DNA of 64,000 bases from Minicystis rosea. GTDB taxonomy: Bacteria > Myxococcota_A > Polyangia > Polyangiales > Polyangiaceae. The stretch's first letter is position 1; each line of letters starts with the position of its first letter. Under the pieces are notes generated by a model. The model did no database searches, was not told the DNA's origin, and worked only from the letters and a program-made list of their open reading frames with translations. Location of the stretch: assembly GCA_001931535.1 (NCBI GenBank), contig CP016211.1, forward strand, positions 14,337,501-14,401,500, read 5' to 3'. The position numbers were made by a program, and so were the translations under genes. This document shows, in pieces, positions 53,003 to 62,021 of this stretch.

Positions 53003-55621
53003 CTATGGCGTGAGCTTCACGAAGAAGACGTCCTCGCCGCCGCCGCCGTTGACGGCGCCGCAGCCGAAGTCGGTGGCGCCCATGAGGAAGCCGACGAGGA
53101 GGATGTTGCCATTGTTGTCGTACGACAGGCTCGCCGGCGATTGTGTGGCGGCGTCGCCGTAGCGCTTGCTCCACAGGTGATTGCCGGAGGGGTCGTATCG
53201 ACCCAACCACACGTCGCCGTTGCCCGCGCTCGCCAGCGTGCCGCCGCCGAAGTCGGCCGACCCGAGGAGCTGGCCGGCGACCACGATGTAGCCATTGGCA
53301 TCGACGGCCACGGTGGTCGCGTTCTGGTTGTTGGGGCCGCCGAAGGCCTTGCTCCAAACGTGGTTGCCCGAGGTGTCGAGCTTCACCACATAAGCATCGT
53401 TCCCGCCCAGCGAGGTGAGGGGAGCGCCGCCCAGGTTGATCGTGCCGGCGAAGGTGCCCACCGCGAGCACGGCGTCGTTCGTGCGGTCGACGGCGACGCC
53501 GATGCCGATCTGATCGGCGGCGTCACCGAATTGCTTGCTCCAAACGTGGTTGCCATTGGTGTCGAGCTTGATCAAGAAGGCATCGAAGAGGCCATTGCTC
53601 GTCAGCGTCGGCCCGCCGAAGCCGATGCTCCCGGCGAATTGTCCCGTCACGAGGACGTTGCTCGCGCCGTCGAGCGTGAGCGCGCGGGCCACCTGCGTGT
53701 TGCCGTCGCCGAAGCGCTTGCCCCAAAGTTGGTTGCCGTTCGTGTCCAGCTTGGCCACGAACACATCGTTGTTGCCGGCGCTCGTGATCGGGCCGCCGCC
53801 GAGATCGAGCTGCCCGACGAGCATGCCCGTGAGATAGACGTTGCCGGCCGTGTCCACGGCGATCCCGTTGCCGTATTGCGGGCTCGCGTCGCCGGCGCGC
53901 TTCGACCAGAGACAGGCACCGTTACTGCCATTCAGCTTGGTGACGAACACGTCGGGCTGCGTGCCGGAGCTGGTCATGACGCCGCAGCCCCAATCCATCG
54001 TGCCTTGGAAATAGCCGGTCGCGTAGACGTTGCCCGCCGGATCGAGCCCCACCGCCTGCGTGTGCGCCGAGCCGGTGCCGGCCACCTTGTTCCACAGGCA
54101 CGCGCCCGAGGAGGTGAATTTGCCAATCATCGCGCCGTCGAGCGTCGCCGCGGTGGAGAGCGGCCCGCAGCCGAAATCCACGGTCGCGTTCACGTACGTA
54201 CCGATGAAGAGGTTCCCCGTCGCGTCGGACACGAGGGAGAAGCCTTCATCGTCGATCGCCGACCCGACGGCGCGGCTGAAGACGCAGTCTCCACAACCCT
54301 CGTTCACCTGCCCATCACAGTTGTCGTCCGCCGTGGTGTTGCACGATTCGGCCTGAGGCGTGACCTCGCCCGTGCACGCGCCGTTGGCCGTGCCCATGGC
54401 ATTGCAGGTCTGCGTCCCGGCCTTGCAAATCCCCACGCCCTGCGTGCCCGGAGGGCCCGAATAGCAGCTCGTGGTGGCGTTCGGGAGGCACACGCAGCCG
54501 GCGCCGCCTTCATTGGTTTGGCCATTGCAATCGTCGTCGATGGGCGTCGCGCACGTCTCCGGTTGGGGCGTGACTTCGCCCATGCAGGGGCCGTATCCGG
54601 TGCCCTGTGCATTGCAGGTCTGCGTCCCCGCCTGGCACGGGCCCACACCGATCGTCCCCGCCGGCCCCGAATAACAGGACGCCGTGGTGTTGGGCACACA
54701 CGAGCAGCCCACGCCGCTCTCGTTGATTTGCCCGTTGCAGTCGTCGTCGACAGGCGTGTTGCAGGTCTCCGCCTGGGGCAGCACCTCACCCACGCACGGG
54801 CCCCAGACGGTGCCCAAATCGTTGCAGGTCTTGGTGCCGGCGTGACACGCGCCCACGCCCTCCGTCCCCGCGGGCCCATCATAGCAGCTCGCCGTCGCAT
54901 AAGGCGTGCACACGCAGCCGTCGCCGCCCTCGTTCTTCTGCCCGTTGCAGTCGTCGTCCTCGCGCGTGTAGCAACTCTCCGGTTGGGGCAGCACCTCGCC
55001 GACGCAGGGCCCGTAGCCGGTGCCATCGTCGTTGCACGTCTTCGTCCCAGCCACGCAGTTGCCCACGCCTTCCGTGCCCGGCGGGCCCGAATAACAGCTC
55101 GCCGTCGTGCCCGGGGTGCAGGGACAACCCTCGTTTGCCTGACCATTGCAATCGTCGTCCTCGGGCGTCGAGCAGAGCTCGGTCCCCGGCGTCACCTCGC
55201 CGATGCACGCGCCGAAAGCCGTCCCCGTGTCATTGCATGTCGCGACACCGCTCTTGCACACGCCGACACCCTCGGTGCCGCTCGGTCCGGTATAGCAAGA
55301 CGTGGTTTCACCGGGCACGCACAGCGTCCCTCCGCTGCTGCTGCTCCCGCCCGTGCCACCCGTGCTGCCGGTGCTTCCACCGCTGCCGCCGGCGCCGCCC
55401 GTGCTGCTCGTGACTCCTGTGCTGCTCGAGGCGCTCGTGGCACCGGTTCCGCCGGAGCCCGCGGTCGTCGGCGCGCCGCCGGAGCCGTTGCTGCCCGTGC
55501 TGTCGCCCGAGCCGGCGTTCGACGTGCTCCCGCTCGATCCACAACCGACGGCGGCCCCGAGCGCGAACAGCAAACCCGCGATCGCCCCGCGCGGCGAGGC
55601 GCCAAACCCCCTGAAGATCAT
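53003..55621 (-). CDS. Large surface lipoprotein: Cys-rich repeats plus beta-propeller
   Basis: This 872-residue exported protein has a signal peptide with lipobox-like GAAVGC and a Ser/Gly/Thr-rich spacer to about residue 100. Five full and one partial copy of a unit of about 65-70 residues follow (TSCYSGPPGTEGVG, then C...GT.TCN, GPCxGEVxPQ, DDDCNGQxNEG). The C-terminal 400 residues contain about seven propeller blades with the recurring motif LDTNGNHVWSKxFGD and VAVD..GN. TATCAT lies 6 nt before the ATG, suggesting a leaderless mRNA. Probably a cell-surface adhesin or scaffold. Confidence 0.85.
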   Translation of the reverse strand: MIFRGFGASPRGAIAGLLFALGAAVGCGSSGSTSNAGSGDSTGSNGSGGAPTTAGSGGTGATSASSSTGVTSSTGGAGGSGGSTGSTGGTGGSSSSGGTLCVPGETTSCYTGPSGTEGVGVCKSGVATCNDTGTAFGACIGEVTPGTELCSTPEDDDCNGQANEGCPCTPGTTASCYSGPPGTEGVGNCVAGTKTCNDDGTGYGPCVGEVLPQPESCYTREDDDCNGQKNEGGDGCVCTPYATASCYDGPAGTEGVGACHAGTKTCNDLGTVWGPCVGEVLPQAETCNTPVDDDCNGQINESGVGCSCVPNTTASCYSGPAGTIGVGPCQAGTQTCNAQGTGYGPCMGEVTPQPETCATPIDDDCNGQTNEGGAGCVCLPNATTSCYSGPPGTQGVGICKAGTQTCNAMGTANGACTGEVTPQAESCNTTADDNCDGQVNEGCGDCVFSRAVGSAIDDEGFSLVSDATGNLFIGTYVNATVDFGCGPLSTAATLDGAMIGKFTSSGACLWNKVAGTGSAHTQAVGLDPAGNVYATGYFQGTMDWGCGVMTSSGTQPDVFVTKLNGSNGACLWSKRAGDASPQYGNGIAVDTAGNVYLTGMLVGQLDLGGGPITSAGNNDVFVAKLDTNGNQLWGKRFGDGNTQVARALTLDGASNVLVTGQFAGSIGFGGPTLTSNGLFDAFLIKLDTNGNHVWSKQFGDAADQIGIGVAVDRTNDAVLAVGTFAGTINLGGAPLTSLGGNDAYVVKLDTSGNHVWSKAFGGPNNQNATTVAVDANGYIVVAGQLLGSADFGGGTLASAGNGDVWLGRYDPSGNHLWSKRYGDAATQSPASLSYDNNGNILLVGFLMGATDFGCGAVNGGGGEDVFFVKLTP

Positions 55622-56066
55622 CCGTTCATGATAGGCCGATATCGTGCCGGTCGAGCCGTTTCGGGCGGCAATCGTGTCCCCAATTGCTCATGCGGGCTCC
55701 TCCTCGTCCAACATCGGTGAGCGGCCGTATCGTGGCCTTGGCGTGAAACGATGGATGCACCGTCGTTTGCCGACAAATTCCCGCCCGCCCTCAAAGGCCC
55801 TTCCGTCTCGGATGGGCTCAGGCTTCGGGGATTCCCCGTCGCGCGCTCGGGAACGCTGCGCGCCGCCGTGGAATACCTTCAGGGGGATCTGGAGGCTTGC
55901 GCGGGAGTGAGGACGAAAGGGAGGAGCGGTGGTGAGGCCCGAGGCCGCGTCGCGGAACGCAAAGAGCGCAGGAACGGAGACTCGTGATCTCCGCATTCCT
56001 GCGCTCTCGTGCGGCTCGTTCTCGATCGAGCAGGGTAGGGAAGGAGGCTCTGCACCTTCCCGTGAT
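55622..56066. other. Intergenic region with terminator-like hairpin
   Basis: No gene is supported in these 445 nt; both strands carry only Arg/Ser-rich frames. The hairpin at 55964-56006 lies near the right end, after the BON gene. The left end carries the -10-like TATCAT of the surface protein gene on the minus strand. Confidence 0.5.
55964..56006 (-). terminator. Hairpin after BON-domain gene
   Basis: GAGCGCAGGAACGGAGA pairs with TCTCCGCATTCCTGCGCTC (two bulged nt) around a 7-nt loop. On the minus strand it is followed by TTTGCGTT. It lies about 60 nt after the BON gene stop, as expected for a terminator. Confidence 0.65.
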
Positions 56067-56417
56067 TCAACGCGTCGGGCCGACCTCGATGGCGTTGATC
56101 ACGCGCACCACGCCGTTCACCTTGCCGGCGATTTGCTCGGCGCGCATGCGATCCTCCGGGGTGGGCACGGTGCCCACGAGGGAGACGATGCCGTTGCCGG
56201 TGCTCACCTTCACCTGCTTTCCGAGCTTCTCGTCGGCTTGGATGATCGCGCCTTTCACCGCGAGGGTGATGGATGCGTCGTCGGTCTTCTGCCCGATCTT
56301 CTCGGCCGTCTTCTCCACGTAGGCGCCGGCGCCGGCCGCGGCATTGGCGGCTGCGTCGCAGCCCGCGATCCCGAAGCACACCGCGATCGCGGCCGTCATC
56401 ATCGTTGCTCGTTCCAT
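56067..56417 (-). CDS. BON-domain lipoprotein
   Basis: This 116-residue exported protein has signal and lipobox-like FGIAGC. A single BON domain spans about 45-112: ITLAVKGAIIQADEKLGKQV, STGNGIVSLVGTVPTPEDRM and VNGVVRVINAI. BON domains bind phospholipids and occur in osmotic stress proteins such as OsmY. GGAGG lies 8 nt before the chosen ATG; a longer Arg-rich frame upstream is unlikely. Probably an envelope stress protein. Confidence 0.85.
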   Translation of the reverse strand: MERATMMTAAIAVCFGIAGCDAAANAAAGAGAYVEKTAEKIGQKTDDASITLAVKGAIIQADEKLGKQVKVSTGNGIVSLVGTVPTPEDRMRAEQIAGKVNGVVRVINAIEVGPTR

Positions 56418-56626
56418 CCGTGAAGCCTCCACGGGCGCACCTTTACCACGAGGCGCGCCGCGCGCTCGCGTGGCACGTGCCGGGCCCGTGCCGGGCACAC
56501 GGCCTCCGCGCGGCGTGGCCATTCTCGATCGTGCGCTGCGATTCACCGGCGCGGCGTTTGGCCTGCGCCCTGCAAGAATCGCCGTGCCCGCGAACGCGCG
56601 CGGGGTGATAGGATGCCGAGCCGACC

Positions 56627-58066
56627 ATGACCGACCAGACCTCCGCGCAGCCCGAAGGCGAGGCCCTCCCGAAGGAGGGCGACGTTCTCGCCGGCAAGTA
56701 CCGGGTCTTGCGCGTGCTGGGGCGCGGGGGAATGGGCATCGTGCTCGCGGCCGAGCACACCACGCTGCGGCAACAGGTCGCCCTCAAAATGCTCCTCCCC
56801 GAGGCGGCCAAGCGCGAGGACGCGACCGAGCGTTTCCTCCGCGAGGCGCGCGCGTCGGTGGCGATCAAGAGCGAGCACGTCGCGCGCGTCATGGACGTGG
56901 GCACGCTCGATTCGGGTGAGCCCTACATGGTGATGGAGCTGCTCTCCGGGGCCGATCTCGCGGCCCTCATGCAGCAGCAGCGGGCCCTGCCTCCCGCCGA
57001 GGCGATCGATTACATCCTCCAAGCGTGCGAGGCCGTCGCCGAGGCGCATTCGCTCGGAATCATTCATCGCGATCTCAAGCCGGCGAATCTCTTCCTCTCC
57101 GCGCGCGCCGACGGCTCACCGCTGGTCAAGGTCCTCGATTTCGGCCTCTCCAAGCTCACCCGGCCGGACGCATTCGAGGCCAGCCTCACGCAGGCGCACA
57201 CCATCATGGGGTCGCCGTTCTACATGTCGCCGGAGCAGATTCGCAGCCTCAAAGGCCTCGACAAGCGCAGCGACATTTGGTCGCTCGGCGTCATTCTGTA
57301 TCAGCTCCTCGCCGGCGTTCGCCCCTTCGAAGCGGAGGCGCTCGCCGAGCTCTTCCTCAAGATCGGCGCCGAGCCGGCCCCGCCGCTCGGCGCGCGTCGC
57401 CCCGATCTCCCGCCCGATCTCGTCGCCGCCGTGATGCGCTGTCTCGAAAAGAGCCCGGCCGCGCGCCCGCAGACGATCGCCGAGCTGGCGCGGAGCCTCG
57501 CGCCCTTCGCCTCGCCCGAGAGCCGCATTTCGGTGGATCGCATTTCACGCGTCCTCGGGGAGGACGCGGCTTCGGTCCAACGCGCTTCGGTCTCGGATGC
57601 GGCGGTGCGGCCGAGCGCGCCCGCGCCCGCGGAAGTGGATCAGAATGCGGCGACCCTCGCGCTGCCCTACGAAATCCCGGCGCAGCGCGAATCCACGCCC
57701 AACGTGAAGGCGCAGAGTGGATCGATGTCCGCCCTCGCCACGCCCGTCGCGGCCCCGCCGAGCACGGCGGCCCCTGCACCCGCGCCTGCGCCCTCTGCGG
57801 GCATGCGTGGCATCTTGATGGGCCTCGCGGCGGCGCTGGTGCTCGGTGGCATTGGCATCTTCGCGCTGCGCACCCGAGCGGCCCACACGCCGCCCACGCC
57901 GGCTGCGCTCCCGATCGAGAAAACCACCACGACGAAGCTCGTGGCGCCGCCCGCGGCTTCCGCGCCGCTCGATGCGGCGACGGCGCTGCCCGCGCAGTCC
58001 GCCTCCGCGCTGCCCACCGTGACCGCATCGGCGAATGCGCCGGTGGCTCCCGCGAAGGGGCATTGA
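56627..58066 (+). CDS. Serine/threonine protein kinase (Pkn type)
   Basis: This 479-residue transmembrane kinase has all main motifs: glycine loop LGRGGMGIVLAAE near 31, catalytic Lys54 in VALKML, HRDLKPANLF with Asp149, DFGLSKL, GSPFYMSPEQ and DIWSLGVILYQLLAGVRPF. Residues about 290-390 are a Ser/Ala/Pro linker. One membrane helix lies near 394-415 (GILMGLAAALVLGGIGIFAL) and a short Ala/Pro tail lies outside. A TGATAGGAT element precedes the ATG by 12 nt. Such kinases are abundant in myxobacteria; possible partners include FHA proteins such as that at 62 kb. Confidence 0.93.
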   Translation: MTDQTSAQPEGEALPKEGDVLAGKYRVLRVLGRGGMGIVLAAEHTTLRQQVALKMLLPEAAKREDATERFLREARASVAIKSEHVARVMDVGTLDSGEPYMVMELLSGADLAALMQQQRALPPAEAIDYILQACEAVAEAHSLGIIHRDLKPANLFLSARADGSPLVKVLDFGLSKLTRPDAFEASLTQAHTIMGSPFYMSPEQIRSLKGLDKRSDIWSLGVILYQLLAGVRPFEAEALAELFLKIGAEPAPPLGARRPDLPPDLVAAVMRCLEKSPAARPQTIAELARSLAPFASPESRISVDRISRVLGEDAASVQRASVSDAAVRPSAPAPAEVDQNAATLALPYEIPAQRESTPNVKAQSGSMSALATPVAAPPSTAAPAPAPAPSAGMRGILMGLAAALVLGGIGIFALRTRAAHTPPTPAALPIEKTTTTKLVAPPAASAPLDAATALPAQSASALPTVTASANAPVAPAKGH

Positions 58067-58628
58067 AGCTAGAGCGCAATCGTCGCCGGATTTCAACGTA
58101 GATACGCAGCGACGCAAAAACAGCGCGGGAATCGCATCATCGCACCGGCTCTGGACCGGCGAAAATCTTCTCCGCGCGTGGGGATGCGCCGGCTCGTCCA
58201 TGAAGTGATCTCGATCTCACGCATGCTGGCTCGGCCTCGTATCCAAGCCTGAATACCGCGAGATCGAAGCTCGGGCCGACGAGAAGTCATGATCTCGTCA
58301 CAGGCACCGATGCATGTGATGTCGCCTCTCAAAAGCGAATTTCACATATACGGCTCCCAACTCCCATCGAGCCTGGACTCCGGTGATCCGGACTCCATCT
58401 TGTGTCGATTTTCTACATCCTCGTCTTGCCTCGATCCGTTCCGTACGGTACTGCCTGACTGTTCCTGGCGGTGATTTGCCATGGAACAACGGATCTCCGC
58501 GGACGCACTCGGCGCGGTGATCGAGACCCAAGAACCCTTTTGCCCGCGTCCCGTCGGGCGTGAGGAGCCTCGTGTCGAAGACCGAGGCTCTCCGCGTTTT
58601 CGGGAGGCGGAGCGACACCGAGGTCGTG
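58067..58628. other. Intergenic region, 562 nt, AT-richer than average
   Basis: No protein gene is supported. A stretch with ACGTAGATACGCAGCGACGCAAA near 58092-58115 belongs to the dispersed ACGCAA repeat family. TTGCCT and TACTGC at about 58435-58463, spaced 17 nt, could be a promoter for the following large gene, with a leader of about 165 nt. No RNA gene is recognised. Confidence 0.45.
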
Positions 58629-61571
58629 ATGAAGCGAGAGTTGCTCTCCTGTCTCCTCACGTCGGCGCTCGCCCTGTGTGGCTGCGTCGCGGACACTGCG
58701 TCCGACAGTGCGCCGGACGAGGGGACCGTCGGCGCCGATCAGGCCGCCGCCACGCCGGCCACCGGTCATCCACGTTTGTGGATCCGGCAATCGGATCTGC
58801 CCAAGCTCCGGAGCTGGGCCAACGCCAGCAATCCGATGTGGACCAAGGCCATCCAACCGGCCTTGCAACAGGCCATCAATACCTACAATACGCAGTACTT
58901 CCCCGGCGGTCAGGAGAACCCGAGCTGGCCCGATCCGGGGACCGATCAATCGGTCCTCTACGCCACCGAGGCGTACGCCGAGATGTTCGCGTTCGCGTCG
59001 CTCATCGATCCCGACGTCAACGCCCGGACGACGCACGCGAACCGCGCGCGCAACCTGCTGATGCACGCCATCAACGAGGCGGCCAAGGGCGTCGACACGA
59101 GCTCGAGCCCGGCGCCTTATCGCAGCAAGATGTTCTCGCTCTTCAACCGGGCGAACTACTGGGGTGAGGCCTGGGGCCTGACGGTGGACTGGATTTATCC
59201 CACGCTCACCGCCGCCGACAAAGCCACCATCCGGAAGGTCTTCCTCCGCTGGGCCGACGAGTGCGTGAACGCCTATGTCGCCGGCAACGAGCACCCGATG
59301 CCGGTGGGCGTGCTCAACGATCCTCAGCTCCTCTCCGACAAGAAGCGACTCCGCTGGGCCGCCAACAACTACTACTCGGGCCACATGCGGTCTCTGACCC
59401 TCATGTCGCTCTCCCTCGACGCGGCCGACGATCCGCTCGTCGACACGAGCGCTCCCGTGAACAAGCTCGGTAACTCCCTCCGGAGCTACCTCGCCGACGT
59501 CACCGGGGCTTGGCTCTACCAGCAATATGCCCTCTTCGAGGATCCCGCCGTGTCGAGCGCTGCGCTCGGCGTCCCGGCGTCGGGCCTCGGCGCCGCGAGC
59601 GGCGGTATCCCCGTCGAAGGCTCGCTTTACGGCGAGTCGATTGGCTACTTCCACGAGGCGCTCCTCGCACTCTACACCGCTGGATACGCCGACCCTTCGC
59701 TCTCCGGCCCGCAGGCGGGGATGATCACGAGCGGCTATTGGGACCGTTGGACCAACGCCTTCCTCCACACGCTCGCGCCGGCCGCCAAGACCTCGACCGA
59801 CCCCAATTATGCGTACATGGGGCCGCTCTACGATGTCGCCGCCTACGGCGACATGATCCGCTTCTGGATGACACCGGAGTTCATCATGCCGGTCGGCTCG
59901 CTGGGCGTGCTCGACGGGATGGCGGGCAACACCAAGCGTGTCCAGACCATGCGCTGGCTCGCGGAGAATGCGCTCCAGGGCGGCTCCGGCAAGCTCTACG
60001 AGCGCGCCGGCAACATCTGGGGCAACTCCTACGCGACAGGCGCGATCCTCTACTTCATGCTCTTCGATCCGGCCGCCGCTTCAGCCGCCGATCCGCGCCC
60101 GAGCCTCCCCACCACCTTCGTCGACAAGAATTTCGGCCGCGTCCTCTCGCGCACCGACTGGTCCGCGAACGCGTCGTGGTTCACCTACCTCTGCGGCTGG
60201 GAGACCATCAACCACCAGAATGGTACGTGCAACCAATTCGAGCTCTACCGCAAGGGCGAGTGGCTGACCAAAGAGCTCTCGGGCTACTCCGATGATCTCG
60301 TGCTCATGGCCACCGACTACAACAACACGCTCTCCATCCAGAACGACGTGCCTACCAACCTGAGCTGGTGGGAGACGGAGATCTCGAAGCGCGGTGGTCA
60401 GTGGATCAACGGCATGAACGCCGGTGATCCCACCATGGTCACGAGCCAGGGATCCGGCTGGCTCTACGTCGCCGCCGACGGGACGAACCTCTACAACCGG
60501 CCTGGCCAGAGCCCCGCCGTCGACGTGACGGACGCGAGCCGCTCCACGGTGTGGCTCTCGCCCGATTACGTGGTGGTGTACGACCGCGCCACGACCAACA
60601 AGTCGAATCGCTTCAAGCGCTTCAACCTGACGCTCACCGGCGCCACGACCGTCAATGGCAAGAAGGCCGACTCGGTGACGCCGGGCGGACAGCACCTCTT
60701 CATCCAAAACCTCCTCCCGCAGAATGCCGCGCTCACGGTCTCCGCGGTGGAGGACATCCATCGGATCGCCGAGAAGGAGCCGGGCCGTTATCGCCTCGTG
60801 GCGCAGGATCCGTCGAACCCGGCCGACGTTCGCTTCCTCCACGTCCTCCAGGGCGCGGACGCGAATGGCGCGCAGAGCCCGGCCACGCTCGTGCAGAGCA
60901 CGAGTGGTACGGCCTTCCAGGGCGCCGTCGTGAAGAACATGGCCGTCATGTTCCCGGTGAGCAAGAGCGCTGCTTTCTCGGGCACCACGTATACGATTCC
61001 CTCCGGCGTCACCACGCACCTCGTCACGGGGCTCACGCCCGGTGCCGCGTACACGGCGACGACGCAAAGCACGTCTTCGGGTGTGCAAGTGAGCATCAGC
61101 GCGGGCGGCTCCACGAAGGCCGACTCGGCAGGTGTCTTGGTGGTGGCCGGCAGCCCGTCCAATCCGGGCACCGATCCCGGCACGCCCTCCACGCCCGATG
61201 TGGACGCCGGCGCGCCCTCCACCGATGCAGGCACGCCTTCCACCGATGCAGGCACGCCTTCCACCGATGCGGGCACGCCCTCCACGCCGGGAACCGATGC
61301 GGGCACGCCGACCACGTGCACGTATACGTTCACGCCGGCGAGCGCGACCATCCCCAAGGCCGGCGCGACGCAGACGTTCCAGATCACCACGCAAGCAGGA
61401 TGTCAGTGGCTCGCTTCGGCGAATCAATCGTGGATCTGGCTCTATCAACCGGTCGTGGGCACGGGCAGCGGCAGCATGAAGTTCCAGGTGCCCGCCAACG
61501 CCACCGGCAAGGTGCGCACGGGGCAGATCACCGTCGGCGGCAAGGCCTTCCCGATCACGCAGAAGAATTGA
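58629..61571 (+). CDS. Very large exported heparinase II/III-like lipoprotein with BACON-like C-terminus
   Basis: This 980-residue protein has lipobox LALCGC. Residues about 45-500 resemble the alpha/alpha toroid of heparinase/alginate lyases (HPRLWIRQSDLPKLRSWANA, NYYSGHMRSLTLMSLSLDAA, EGSLYGESIGYFHEALLALY), and 500-820 the beta-sandwich part (FVDKNFGRVLSRTDWSANAS, INHQNGTCNQFELYRKGEWL). A Thr/Ser/Asp/Gly spacer with DAGTPST repeats (about 865-900) leads to a BACON-like domain (CTYTFTPASATIPKAGATQT, WLASANQSWIWLYQPVVGTG). It probably cuts polysaccharide outside the cell. The start ATG is GTG-ATG with no strong ribosome-binding site. The lyase call is by overall pattern; active-site residues were not proved. 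Confidence 0.72.
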   Translation: MKRELLSCLLTSALALCGCVADTASDSAPDEGTVGADQAAATPATGHPRLWIRQSDLPKLRSWANASNPMWTKAIQPALQQAINTYNTQYFPGGQENPSWPDPGTDQSVLYATEAYAEMFAFASLIDPDVNARTTHANRARNLLMHAINEAAKGVDTSSSPAPYRSKMFSLFNRANYWGEAWGLTVDWIYPTLTAADKATIRKVFLRWADECVNAYVAGNEHPMPVGVLNDPQLLSDKKRLRWAANNYYSGHMRSLTLMSLSLDAADDPLVDTSAPVNKLGNSLRSYLADVTGAWLYQQYALFEDPAVSSAALGVPASGLGAASGGIPVEGSLYGESIGYFHEALLALYTAGYADPSLSGPQAGMITSGYWDRWTNAFLHTLAPAAKTSTDPNYAYMGPLYDVAAYGDMIRFWMTPEFIMPVGSLGVLDGMAGNTKRVQTMRWLAENALQGGSGKLYERAGNIWGNSYATGAILYFMLFDPAAASAADPRPSLPTTFVDKNFGRVLSRTDWSANASWFTYLCGWETINHQNGTCNQFELYRKGEWLTKELSGYSDDLVLMATDYNNTLSIQNDVPTNLSWWETEISKRGGQWINGMNAGDPTMVTSQGSGWLYVAADGTNLYNRPGQSPAVDVTDASRSTVWLSPDYVVVYDRATTNKSNRFKRFNLTLTGATTVNGKKADSVTPGGQHLFIQNLLPQNAALTVSAVEDIHRIAEKEPGRYRLVAQDPSNPADVRFLHVLQGADANGAQSPATLVQSTSGTAFQGAVVKNMAVMFPVSKSAAFSGTTYTIPSGVTTHLVTGLTPGAAYTATTQSTSSGVQVSISAGGSTKADSAGVLVVAGSPSNPGTDPGTPSTPDVDAGAPSTDAGTPSTDAGTPSTDAGTPSTPGTDAGTPTTCTYTFTPASATIPKAGATQTFQITTQAGCQWLASANQSWIWLYQPVVGTGSGSMKFQVPANATGKVRTGQITVGGKAFPITQKN
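61213..61280 (+). repeat. Tandem 21-bp repeat coding DAGTPST
   Basis: The unit GGCACGCCTTCCACCGATGC(A/G) occurs three times in tandem inside the spacer of the heparinase-like gene, with diverged copies on each side. It lets the linker length change by slippage without frameshift. Confidence 0.75.
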
Positions 61572-61631
61572 TGTCTCCTGTGCTCGTGCGCGGGTGAGCG
61601 ATCACCGGGGAGATATCCACGCAACCACGCA

Positions 61632-61672
61632 GGGATGCAAAGAGGCCTGAAGCAAAGGCCTCTCTGCATCCC
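61632..61672 (+). terminator. Hairpin after the heparinase-like gene
   Basis: GGGATGCAAAGAGGCCT and AGGCCTCTCTGCATCCC pair at 16 of 17 positions around a 7-nt loop (GAAGCAA). It lies 61 nt after the stop codon. The adjoining ATCCACGCAACCACGCAGG belongs to the dispersed repeat family seen at 8.3 and 58.1 kb. Confidence 0.75.
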
Positions 61673-62021
61673 GGCGAGCGTTGGATTCCGGCGGCGCTCG
61701 CGCCATTGAATGGAAGTCGGCAATTCCAGGGCGCGGGGTCACCAGGGCCGCGCGCCTTTCTTTTGCGGGCGTCTCCGCAACCCACGACGACGATTGGGGC
61801 CGCGCGTTCTGCTCGCGCCGGTGAGCGCGGGGGCGAGCAAGCTCGGGGGCGGTACCTACCATTGGGTGGTCGAAGCCGCGCCCTCCGCGCAGATGCCCGG
61901 CGACACGACCGGGCAATTCGATTATCGCGTCTTTCTCACGATTCGTCGATTTGGGCGTCGCGTGCGCCGGCTCGCCCCTCGGGACCGCAATTTCCGCTAC
62001 GCTTGGCTTGGGAGGACGTCG
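61673..62021. other. Intergenic region without recognisable gene
   Basis: No frame with gene-like composition is supported in these 349 nt beyond an Arg-rich extension of the FHA gene. A strong GGGAGGA ribosome-binding site ends the region, 6 nt before ATG 62022. Confidence 0.5.

Noticed and set aside
53000..55720. 906-codon plus-strand frame opposite the surface protein
   Set aside because: It is antisense to the Cys-rich repeats and propeller, and consists of Arg/Ala/His-rich low-complexity sequence.
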